64,000 nt of DNA, from contig CAXXGA010000003.1 of assembly GCA_963678585.2 (NCBI GenBank), positions 310,001 through 374,000 on the forward strand, read 5' to 3'. Of the stretch, positions 16,391 through 24,049 are shown piece by piece. The notes under the pieces are model-generated. The model searched no databases and had not been told where the DNA came from. It saw only the letters and a program-made list of their open reading frames with translations. Within the stretch, counting starts at the first letter, position 1. Each line of letters opens with the position of its first letter. Source of the stretch: Breoghania sp963678585. GTDB lineage: Bacteria; Pseudomonadota; Alphaproteobacteria; Rhizobiales; Stappiaceae. Made by a program: the position numbers and the translations under genes.

Positions 16391-17782
16391 ATGGCGTATT
16401 CAACAACCAACCCCTTCTCCGGCGAGGTTCTGAAGACATTTCCGGATGCCACAGACGATGAAGTCCGTGGTTCTATCGCCAAGGCCCACGAGGCATTTCT
16501 TTCATGGAAGGAAACCGGCTTTGGCGAGCGTGCGGCCATCCTGCAGAAGGCGGCCGATCTGCTTCGCGCCGAATCCGATGGCCTTTCCGCCATCCTGACG
16601 CTCGAGATGGGCAAGGTCACCGCGGAAGCGAAGGCCGAGGTCGAGCTTTCCGCGCAGATCATCGAATACTATGTGCGCAATGCCGAGGCCCTGCTGGCGC
16701 CGGAGGAGCTTCCCGTTCTCGATCCGGCCGAAGGCAAGGCGAAGGTGGTTCACGAGCCGCTCGGCGTGCTCCTTGCCATCGAGCCCTGGAACTTCCCTTA
16801 CTACCAGATCGCCCGCATCCTCGCGCCGCAGCTTTCCGCCGGAAACACCATGCTGCTGAAGCATGCCTCGAACGTTCCGCAATCTGCGGCCGCGTTCGAG
16901 GACCTGATGAAGCGCGCCGGTCTGCCGGAGGGCTGCTTCACGAACCTCTACGCGACACGTTCGCAGATCGAGCTGATCATCAACGATTCGCGCGTCCACG
17001 GCGTCGCGCTGACCGGTTCGGAAGGGGCCGGGGCTACGGTTGCGGCTCTTGCCGGACAGGCGCTGAAGAAGTCCACGCTGGAACTCGGCGGCAACGACGC
17101 TTTCGTCGTGCTGGCCGATGCGGACCTGAAGAAGACCGTCGGCTGGGCCGTCTTCGGCCGGCACTGGAACGGCGGGCAGGTCTGCGTGTCCTCCAAGCGG
17201 ATGATCATCGTCGACGAGATCTACGATGCCTTCCTCAAGGACTACACGAAGGGTGTAGCGGCGCTGAAGGCGGGCGATCCGTCGGACCCCAAGACCACGC
17301 TTGCCCCGCTCAGCTCCCAGGAGGCGGCCGACAAAGTCAAGGCGATGATCCGCAAGGCGGTCGAGCATGGCGCCACGGCGACCGAAGTCGGGCCGAAAGT
17401 GCCGACCAAGGGCGCATTCGTCCAGCCGACGATTCTCACCAATGTCTGCGAGGACAATCCCGCCCGCTACTGGGAGTTCTTCGGCCCCGTCTCCATGCTG
17501 TTCCGGGCCAAGGACGAGGACGATGCGGTCCGCATCGCGAATGACACGCCTTTCGGTCTGGGCGGCTCGGTCTTCACCTCCGACATCAAGCATGGCGAGG
17601 AAATTGCGAACCGCATCTCGACCGGCATGGTCTTCGTCAACCACCCGACCATGGTGAAGGCGGACCTTCCCTTCGGCGGTATCCGTCGTTCCGGCTATGG
17701 CCGCGAGCTGATCGGCCTCGGCCTCAAGGAGTTCGTCAATCACAAGCTGATCGGCGTTGCCGACATCGATGCGGCGTTCTGA
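16391..17782 (+). CDS. NAD(P)-dependent aldehyde dehydrogenase, succinate-semialdehyde type
   Basis: 463 aa, the short form without an N-terminal extension. The family residues are present: EPWNFP with Asn134, general base Glu231 in LELGGND, nucleophile Cys265 in GGQVCVSSKR, and EEFFGPV-like WEFFGPVSMLF. The closest family is succinate-semialdehyde dehydrogenase (GabD/Sad-like), which oxidises the aldehyde to succinate; no gab genes are nearby to confirm the substrate. It begins with ACAACA-ATG after a 220-base leader downstream of the tRNA and ends at its own terminator. Confidence 0.85.
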   Translation: MAYSTTNPFSGEVLKTFPDATDDEVRGSIAKAHEAFLSWKETGFGERAAILQKAADLLRAESDGLSAILTLEMGKVTAEAKAEVELSAQIIEYYVRNAEALLAPEELPVLDPAEGKAKVVHEPLGVLLAIEPWNFPYYQIARILAPQLSAGNTMLLKHASNVPQSAAAFEDLMKRAGLPEGCFTNLYATRSQIELIINDSRVHGVALTGSEGAGATVAALAGQALKKSTLELGGNDAFVVLADADLKKTVGWAVFGRHWNGGQVCVSSKRMIIVDEIYDAFLKDYTKGVAALKAGDPSDPKTTLAPLSSQEAADKVKAMIRKAVEHGATATEVGPKVPTKGAFVQPTILTNVCEDNPARYWEFFGPVSMLFRAKDEDDAVRIANDTPFGLGGSVFTSDIKHGEEIANRISTGMVFVNHPTMVKADLPFGGIRRSGYGRELIGLGLKEFVNHKLIGVADIDAAF

Positions 17783-17803
17783 TCCCTAACGCAGACACCT
17801 CAT

Positions 17804-17845
17804 GAAGAAGCCGGCCGCGGTTCCCCGTGGCCGGCTTCTTTCATT
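17804..17845 (+). terminator. Rho-independent terminator after aldehyde dehydrogenase
   Basis: AGAAGCCGGCC pairs with GGCCGGCTTCT and the stem runs into TTTCATTTT. It lies between converging genes and may serve both. Confidence 0.8.
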
Positions 17846-17872
17846 TTGGGCATGCAATCCCCGCGGTGCGGA

Positions 17873-20800
17873 TCAGGCGTGTTGCGGCTTGGCCGGTTCG
17901 GCTGCCGGTGCCGCGTCATCGTCCTCTTCGTCCTCATGCGCCCGGTCGGCGTGACCGAGATACATGTAGAACATCGGCACCACGAAGAGCGTGAAGATCG
18001 TGCCGACCGACATGCCGGTCATGATGACGAGGCCGATGGAATAGCGCGCGGCCGCGCCTGCGCCTTCCGAGAGCACCAGCGGAGCCACGCCCAGTACCAT
18101 CGCGCCCGTCGTCATCAGAATGGGCCTCAGGCGCTCGCGTGCGGCCTCGATGATGGCTTCCAGCTTCGACAGGCCGTGCTTCTCGCGCTGGTCGTTGGCG
18201 AAGGCCACCATCAGGATGCCGTGCTTGGTGATCAGGCCGATCAGCGTGATCATGCCCACCTGCGTGTAGATGTTCAGCGTGCCGAGGCCGAGGTTGAGCG
18301 GCACGATGGCGCCGAAGATCGACAGCGGGACCGACATCATGATGATGAAGGGATCGCGGAAGCTCTCGAACTGGGCGGCCAGCACGAGATAGATCACGAT
18401 CATCGCCATCAGGAAGGCGATGATGATGGTGTTGCCCTGCTCCACCTCAAGCCGCGACTGTCCGGCGTAATCGAGGAAGAAGCCGTCCTGCAGGGCGTTG
18501 TTGGCGATGGTCTGGAGTTCGTTCAAACCCTCGCCGGTGGTCACCGTAGGCAGCGGCAGGGCGGAGATGGTGGCCGAGTTCAACTGGTTGAACTGTTCCA
18601 CCGCCGCCGCCGAGGCCTGCGTGGAAATGTCGATCACCGCCGACAGGGGCACCATTTCGCCGCTGGCCGAGCGCACATAGAACTTGCCGAGATTTTCCGG
18701 GTTCATCCGGTAATCGTCGAGTACCTGCGGCACGATCTTGTAGGCGCGTCCCTCACGGTCGAACTTGGAAACCTGCGCGTTGGAGACGAGCAGGTTCAGG
18801 GTCTGACCGATGGTGGCGATCGGCACGCCGAGGGCGGCGGCGCGGTTCCGGTCGATGGTCACGCGGGCCATCGGGTTCTCAAAGGACATGGAGTTCTGGA
18901 CGATGATGAACTTGCCCGAGCCCATGGCCTTGTTCTTGATCTCCTCCGCAACCTCGTAGACCTGTTCCGGGCTGCCGGTCGTCTGCAGCACGATCTGGAT
19001 CGGCAGACCGCCGCCGGAACCGGGCAGCGAGGGCGGGGCGAAGACGAAGGCCTGCACGCCGGCGGATTTCTCGATCCGCGGCTGGATCATCGCCTTGATC
19101 TCAGCCTGGCTCTGCTCACGCTCGTCCCACGGCTTCAGCGCCCAGATGGCGAAGGCGCTGTTGACGCCGTCGGCGCCGACGAACTGGAAGCGGGCTTCCA
19201 CGCCGGGCACGTCGTCGGTCATCTCGTAGAACTGCTGCGTATAGGTCTGCGTGTAGTTGGCCGTCGCATAGTGCGGACCGGAAACAATGGCGAAGAGCCC
19301 GCCCTGATCCTCGTCCGGGGCCAGTTCGCTCGTGGTCTTCACGAACAGGAACCCGGTCGTCGCCATCAGGATGACCACGATCAGCAGGATCAGCGGCTTC
19401 ATGCGCATTGCGCCGTGCAGCCGACGGCCGTACCAGTTGGCGAGGCCCGTAAAGGTCCGGTCCACGATCTCCTGAAAGCGGCTGCCATGGGCCGACAGAA
19501 GGCGCGCGGACATCATCGGCGACAGGGTCACCGCGACGAAGCCGGAAATGATCACCGAGCCCGCAAGCGCGAAGGCGAACTCGCGGAAGAGCGCGCCGGT
19601 CACGCCCTGCACGAAGCCGAGCGGGGCGTAGACGGCGGCCAGCGTGATCGTCATGGCGATGACGGGGCCGAAGATCTCATGCATGCCGACAATCGCCGCC
19701 TTCATGGGCCTGAGACCCTCTTCGAGGTGGCGGTGAATGTTCTCCACGACGACGATGGCGTCATCGACCACGAGGCCGATGGCCAGCACCATGGCGAGCA
19801 ATGTCAGCGTGTTGAGCGAATAACCGACCATCCACAGGAAGAAGCACACGCCGACAAGCGACAGCGGGATCGTCACGATCGGAATGAGGATGGCTCGGAA
19901 GGAACCGAGGAACAGCAGGATCACCAGCACCACGATGATCACCGCTTCGCCGATGGTCTTGAACACCTCGACGATGGAGGCGGAGATGAACTTGGTGGAA
20001 TCATAGACCACCGTCATCGACATGCCTTCCGGCAGGTTGCGCTCAAGCCGGGGCAGGGCTTCGCGCACCGCATCGGCGGTATCCAGAGGATTGGCCGAAG
20101 GGGTCGGCATGATGCCGATGAAGATGCCCTGCTGATCGTTGAACGTGACGCGCACGTCGGTCGTTTCCGACCCCAGTTTCAGCGTTGCCACGTCGCGCAG
20201 GCGCACGACCTCGGCGCCGTCGGAACGGATCGGCAGCGCCCCGAAGGCTTCCGGTGTCTGGAGCGTCGTCTTCGTTTCCACGGTGAAGGCGACGTATTCG
20301 TTCTCCGTCTTGCCCGGCGAGGACAGGAAGTTGGCGTTCTGGATCGCCTGCAGCACTTCGGCTGCCGTCACGCCGCGCGCGGCGAGGCGGATCGGGTCGA
20401 TCCACACGCGCATGGCGAAGGTCTGGTTGCCCAGCACCTGCGCATCCGCAACGCCTTCCACGGTCGCCATCTGCGGCTGGATCACGCGGGTCACGTATTC
20501 GGTGATTTCCTGCGGCGACATGCGTTCCGACAGCACCGACAGGTACATCAGAGCGAAGGTCCGGCCGGTGCCCTTCTGGATAACGGGATCTTCCGCTTCC
20601 GTTGGCAGCTCGCTGCGCACCTGCTGGACCTTGGTCACGACTTCCGTCAGTGAGGCATCAGGATCGGCATTGAGGCGCATGTGCACAGAAACGGTGGACG
20701 CACCGAGCACGCTTTTGGAGCTGACGTAATCCACGCCTTCAGCCGAGGCGACCGCCTTGGCGATGGGGGTGGTGATGAAGCCCTGGATCAGCTCGGAACT

Positions 20801-20962
20801 GGCACCCGGATAGGCGGTGGTGACGGTGATCACCGTCTCGTCGATCTTTGGATACTGGCGAAGGGACATGGAGAAGATGCCCTGCGCGCCAATGAGCAGG
20901 ATCAGCAGGGAGACGACGGTCGAAAGGACCGGTCGACGGATGAATAGCTCGGAGAAATTCAA
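17873..20962 (-). CDS. RND multidrug efflux transporter (HAE-1/AcrB-like)
   Basis: 1029 aa with a TTG start two bases after the adaptor stop. MNFSELFIRRPVLSTVVSLLILLIGAQGIFSMSLRQYPKI is the classic N-terminus of HAE pumps. LAIGLVVDDAIVVVENIHRHLEEG carries the paired Asp of the proton relay in helix 4, and QVGMITLIGLITKHGILMVAFAND that of helix 11. Twelve membrane helices and two large periplasmic loops are evident. It ejects drugs or other amphiphiles as a trimer, using the proton gradient. The C-terminus is acidic and Ala-rich. No outer-membrane TolC-type partner is in the window. Confidence 0.94.
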   Translation of the reverse strand: MNFSELFIRRPVLSTVVSLLILLIGAQGIFSMSLRQYPKIDETVITVTTAYPGASSELIQGFITTPIAKAVASAEGVDYVSSKSVLGASTVSVHMRLNADPDASLTEVVTKVQQVRSELPTEAEDPVIQKGTGRTFALMYLSVLSERMSPQEITEYVTRVIQPQMATVEGVADAQVLGNQTFAMRVWIDPIRLAARGVTAAEVLQAIQNANFLSSPGKTENEYVAFTVETKTTLQTPEAFGALPIRSDGAEVVRLRDVATLKLGSETTDVRVTFNDQQGIFIGIMPTPSANPLDTADAVREALPRLERNLPEGMSMTVVYDSTKFISASIVEVFKTIGEAVIIVVLVILLFLGSFRAILIPIVTIPLSLVGVCFFLWMVGYSLNTLTLLAMVLAIGLVVDDAIVVVENIHRHLEEGLRPMKAAIVGMHEIFGPVIAMTITLAAVYAPLGFVQGVTGALFREFAFALAGSVIISGFVAVTLSPMMSARLLSAHGSRFQEIVDRTFTGLANWYGRRLHGAMRMKPLILLIVVILMATTGFLFVKTTSELAPDEDQGGLFAIVSGPHYATANYTQTYTQQFYEMTDDVPGVEARFQFVGADGVNSAFAIWALKPWDEREQSQAEIKAMIQPRIEKSAGVQAFVFAPPSLPGSGGGLPIQIVLQTTGSPEQVYEVAEEIKNKAMGSGKFIIVQNSMSFENPMARVTIDRNRAAALGVPIATIGQTLNLLVSNAQVSKFDREGRAYKIVPQVLDDYRMNPENLGKFYVRSASGEMVPLSAVIDISTQASAAAVEQFNQLNSATISALPLPTVTTGEGLNELQTIANNALQDGFFLDYAGQSRLEVEQGNTIIIAFLMAMIVIYLVLAAQFESFRDPFIIMMSVPLSIFGAIVPLNLGLGTLNIYTQVGMITLIGLITKHGILMVAFANDQREKHGLSKLEAIIEAARERLRPILMTTGAMVLGVAPLVLSEGAGAAARYSIGLVIMTGMSVGTIFTLFVVPMFYMYLGHADRAHEDEEDDDAAPAAEPAKPQHA

Positions 20963-20964
20963 GG

Positions 20965-22173
20965 TTATTCTCCCTGCTTCTTTGCGCCGGCCGCCTGCTC
21001 GCTAAACGGCTTGGTCGGATCGATCGTGTTGTCGATGCGAACCGGGCTGCCGATGGAGAGCTTGTTCTGGCCGGCGTTGACGACGACCTCGCCAAGTTCC
21101 AGTCCCTTGGTGATTTCCACCTGACCGCCGAAGCGGCGTCCGGTGGTCACGAAGACCTGGCGCGCGACGATCTTCGGGCCGTCGGCCTCGGTGCCGTCGG
21201 CGGCAGCCTTGACGGCCTGTTCCAGAAGCTCCGGCGAAAGCGGGCCGGTTTCTTCCTTGTCCTCGCGCACAACGTAGACATAGGTGCCGTAAAGGCTCTC
21301 CACGACGGCGGTCTGGGGAAGGGCGATGATGTCCGTTTCCTGCGGCAGCTCGATGCGGACAAAGGCAAACTGGCCCGGACGCAGGCCGTTCTTGTCATTG
21401 GTCACCTCCGCCTGGACCTTCACGAGGCGCGAGGACGGATCGATCTTGGGATCGATGCCGACGATGGTGCCGTCGTAGTCAAGCTTGTCCTCGCTCAGCC
21501 CCACGCGTACGGGCTGGCCGATGGAAAGCTGGCCGAGCTGCTGCTCGGGCACCGTGAAGTCGACCTTCATCCGCTCAAGGTCCTGAAGCGTGGCCACCAC
21601 CGTGCCCGGCGTCACGTATTGACCGAGATCGATGCGCGCGATGCCGACCATGCCGGTGAAGGGGGCGTAGGTCTTCTTCTGGTCGATCAGCGCCTTGACC
21701 TTCTCAAGCTGCGAGCGGGACGCATCGAGCGTTGCCTTGGCGTTGTCGAGGGTCGAGGTGGAGTTGAAGCCGCGATCGGTCAGGGTCGAGGCACGCGCAA
21801 GCGCCTGCGTGTCGCGGGTGACATTGGCCTGCGCGGCCAGAAGATCCGCCTGTTCCAGCGTGTCGTCGACCTGCACCAGAAGCGTGTCGGCGGCGATCTT
21901 GTCGTTGGCCTTGAAGCGGATTTCCTTGACGATGCCGGACGAACGCACCGCAACATCGACTCCTTGACGGGCCAGAACCGTGCCGATGGTCTCGATGCCC
22001 GGCTGCCAGTCCTGCGTGGCGACGCTCATCGTGGAGACCGTCACCGTCGGACGACCGCGATTGGCGAAGAACTCGCCGATCATTTTGTCCCGGAACATGT
22101 TGAACCAGACGAGCCCGCCCGCGATGACTGCGGCCAGAACAAGAAAGAAAAGAGAGATAAGAAGCCGTTTCAT
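20965..22173 (-). CDS. RND efflux periplasmic adaptor (membrane fusion protein)
   Basis: 402 aa from the ATG at 22173 (MKRLLISLFFLVLAAVIAGGLVWFNMF), which begins with a membrane anchor; an upstream frame start adds only 21 residues. It has the MFP order: barrel-sandwich strand GVDVAVRSSGIVKEIRFKANDKIAADTLLVQVDD, a helical hairpin with QADLLAAQANVTRDTQAL, then TYAPFTGMVGIARIDLGQYVTPGTVVATL. It couples the RND transporter to an outer-membrane channel. Transcription starts opposite to the TetR gene, with the operator in between. Confidence 0.92.
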   Translation of the reverse strand: MKRLLISLFFLVLAAVIAGGLVWFNMFRDKMIGEFFANRGRPTVTVSTMSVATQDWQPGIETIGTVLARQGVDVAVRSSGIVKEIRFKANDKIAADTLLVQVDDTLEQADLLAAQANVTRDTQALARASTLTDRGFNSTSTLDNAKATLDASRSQLEKVKALIDQKKTYAPFTGMVGIARIDLGQYVTPGTVVATLQDLERMKVDFTVPEQQLGQLSIGQPVRVGLSEDKLDYDGTIVGIDPKIDPSSRLVKVQAEVTNDKNGLRPGQFAFVRIELPQETDIIALPQTAVVESLYGTYVYVVREDKEETGPLSPELLEQAVKAAADGTEADGPKIVARQVFVTTGRRFGGQVEITKGLELGEVVVNAGQNKLSIGSPVRIDNTIDPTKPFSEQAAGAKKQGE

Positions 22174-22284
22174 GCACCCGCAACCCGGCGGTCGCCGACC
22201 GCCTGCAAGAGATAGAAAGCACAAAGCAGACCGCACGCGCTTTCCTGTCGGAAGCGCGGGTCAGTCACCTTGCAGATTGGTGTG

Positions 22285-22303
22285 CGGCCCGAAAAGAGGG
22301 CCG
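22285..22303. other. Hairpin in the 5' leader of the efflux operon
   Basis: CGGCCC and GGGCCG form a perfect 6-bp stem around GAAAAGA, about 115 bases upstream of the adaptor start, inside its probable leader RNA. Confidence 0.3.
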
Positions 22304-22322
22304 CTGGATTTGGCTTGAAATC

Positions 22323-22342
22323 TTTACCGACCGGACGGTAAA
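22323..22342. promoter_or_regulatory. TetR-family operator in the divergent efflux promoter
   Basis: TTTACCG-ACCGGA-CGGTAAA is a perfect inverted repeat with 7-base arms. On the minus strand it falls within the 17-base spacer of a probable promoter for the adaptor gene, -35 TTGACT (complement of 22342-22347) and -10 AAGATT (complement of 22319-22324). The adjacent TetR-type repressor is the obvious ligand. Confidence 0.75.
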
Positions 22343-22405
22343 GTCAAGGCGACGACGTCGGGGAATCCATTCGGTTCGGCGTAAAAACTCACAAGGCGAG
22401 AAAAC

Positions 22406-23170
22406 GTGTCCCACGGGCAACAGCCACCCCCACGAAAATTGCCGAAGCCACCAGCATTGACGAATTCACCAGAATTGACTGACGCAAAGTCACTATCGCC
22501 CAAGGCGGAGTGCCGGAACGGGCACCAGCCATCCCGCAAGGCGGAAGGCCACAGCACGCGGCGCGCCAATTCGCGCGAGCGCATCATCGATGCGGCCATC
22601 GACCTGTGTTGCGCACAAGGCGTGCGCCATCTTTCTCTCGATGCTGTTGCGGAACGGGCCGGGCTTTCAAAGGGCGGACTTCTCTACAATTTCAATTCCA
22701 AATCTGCCCTGCTGCAGGCCATGGTCGCGCGACACATGGATCTGCTGGAAAGCGCCAAGGCGGAGGCGCTGGACCTGATCGGCGACGACGGCAAGCCGAA
22801 TGTGCGCGTGCGCGCCTATCTTCTTGCCATTCGCGAGCTGATTTCGAGCGAAAACAACGCGCCGACAGGGTTTCTGGCGGCTGTTGCCGAGGAGCCGGAA
22901 TTGCTGGATCCCGCGCGCGACCACCACATGCAGTTCGTGCGCGAGATTGTCGGTGAGAGCGAGAGCCCGGGTCTTGCGCTTTATGCCTTTGCCGCGGTGG
23001 AGGGCATGCGCAACATGCGCCTTCTGGGGCTCAGTCCGTTCAGCGAAGAAGACCTGGCGATCCATCTGGATCGCCTGATCACCCTTCTGGGCGATCCGTC
23101 CGTTGGCACTGCCGTCGAGGCGGCGGTCAGGGCGGGGGAGAGTGCAGCCGACAAGGCAAACGAGGGCTAG
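22406..23170 (+). CDS. TetR/AcrR family transcriptional regulator of the efflux pump
   Basis: 254 aa with a GTG start preceded by AAGGCGAG. The first 50 residues are Pro- and Ser-rich and unlike the family, so a later start is possible. The helix-turn-helix is clear: RERIIDAAIDLCCAQGVRHLSLDAVAERAGLSKGGLLYNFNSKSALLQAMV. The C-terminal ligand domain is of the type TetR_C_37. It is divergent from the RND operon, so it probably represses the pump and itself and is released by a pump substrate. Confidence 0.9.
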   Translation: MSHGQQPPPRKLPKPPALTNSPELTDAKSLSPKAECRNGHQPSRKAEGHSTRRANSRERIIDAAIDLCCAQGVRHLSLDAVAERAGLSKGGLLYNFNSKSALLQAMVARHMDLLESAKAEALDLIGDDGKPNVRVRAYLLAIRELISSENNAPTGFLAAVAEEPELLDPARDHHMQFVREIVGESESPGLALYAFAAVEGMRNMRLLGLSPFSEEDLAIHLDRLITLLGDPSVGTAVEAAVRAGESAADKANEG

Positions 23171-23180
23171 CCGGCAAGGA

Positions 23181-23864
23181 CTAGCCTTTTGCGGGGTAAT
23201 CCCGCGTGCCGAAGATCGCGCTGCCGACGCGAACATGCGTTGCGCCCTGGCCCACCGCCATCTCGAAATCGCCCGACATGCCCATGGACAGGCCCTCAAG
23301 CCCGTTGCGTTCGGCGATTTTCGCCAGCAACGCGAAATGCGGGGAGGGGGCCTCATCGAAAGGCGGGATGCACATCAGGCCGGCGATCTTCAGGCCGAAT
23401 TCATCGCGGCAGCGTGCGATGAAGGCGTCCGCCTCGTCGGGGCTGACGCCCGCTTTCTGGGGCTCGTTGCCGGTGTTGATCTGGATGAACAGCTTCAGAT
23501 CGCGCCCCTGCGCCTCCATTTCCGCTTTCACGGCGCGGGCGATCTTGTCGCGGTCGATGGTGTGGATCGCATCGAAGAGCGCCACGGCCTCGCGGGTCTT
23601 GTTGGACTGAAGCGGGCCGATCAGGTGCAGCTCGATATCCGGGGTCGCCTCTTTCAACGCCGGCCATTTGCCTTGCGCTTCCTGCACCCGGTTTTCGCCG
23701 AAGATCCGCTGTCCGGCGGCAATCACCGGCTCGATGTCGGGGGCGTCGAAGGTCTTTGAAACGGCGATCAGCGTGACCGAGCCCTGTTCGCGGCCGGTTT
23801 CGCGCTCGGTGGCGGCGATCTGGTCGCGGATATGGTCAAGGCGCGCCGCTGCGGTTTCCGCCAT
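23181..23864 (-). CDS. YggS/PLPBP family pyridoxal-phosphate homeostasis protein
   Basis: 227 aa. VTLIAVSKTFDAPDIEPVIAAGQRIFGENRVQEAQGKWPAL contains the PLP Lys in VSKT, and GLSMGMSGDFEMAVGQGATHVRVGSAIFG is the closing family signature with the phosphate-binding loop. It binds PLP but has no known enzyme activity; it buffers vitamin B6 and affects amino-acid balance. Its 3' end converges with the TetR gene (10 bases apart). Confidence 0.93.
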   Translation of the reverse strand: MAETAAARLDHIRDQIAATERETGREQGSVTLIAVSKTFDAPDIEPVIAAGQRIFGENRVQEAQGKWPALKEATPDIELHLIGPLQSNKTREAVALFDAIHTIDRDKIARAVKAEMEAQGRDLKLFIQINTGNEPQKAGVSPDEADAFIARCRDEFGLKIAGLMCIPPFDEAPSPHFALLAKIAERNGLEGLSMGMSGDFEMAVGQGATHVRVGSAIFGTRDYPAKG

Positions 23865-24049
23865 CTCTCAAACTCCCTTGAAGATATTTCCATTTTCACA
23901 TGCACCCGCGGGCAAAAAAATGCTACCCCGCATGCGGCGCGTTCTCACGGCAAACACCGCTTTTGGTTGACCACGGGGCCGATTTCTGGTGACTGTCGCG
24001 CCGACGAGACTTAACTGAACCCCCGCGGAAAAAGAAGACGGCGATATCA

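Noticed and set aside
17846..20653. 935-codon plus-strand open frame opposite the RND transporter
   Set aside because: Low-complexity His/Asp/Arg composition; the real gene is the minus-strand RND pump with full family motifs.
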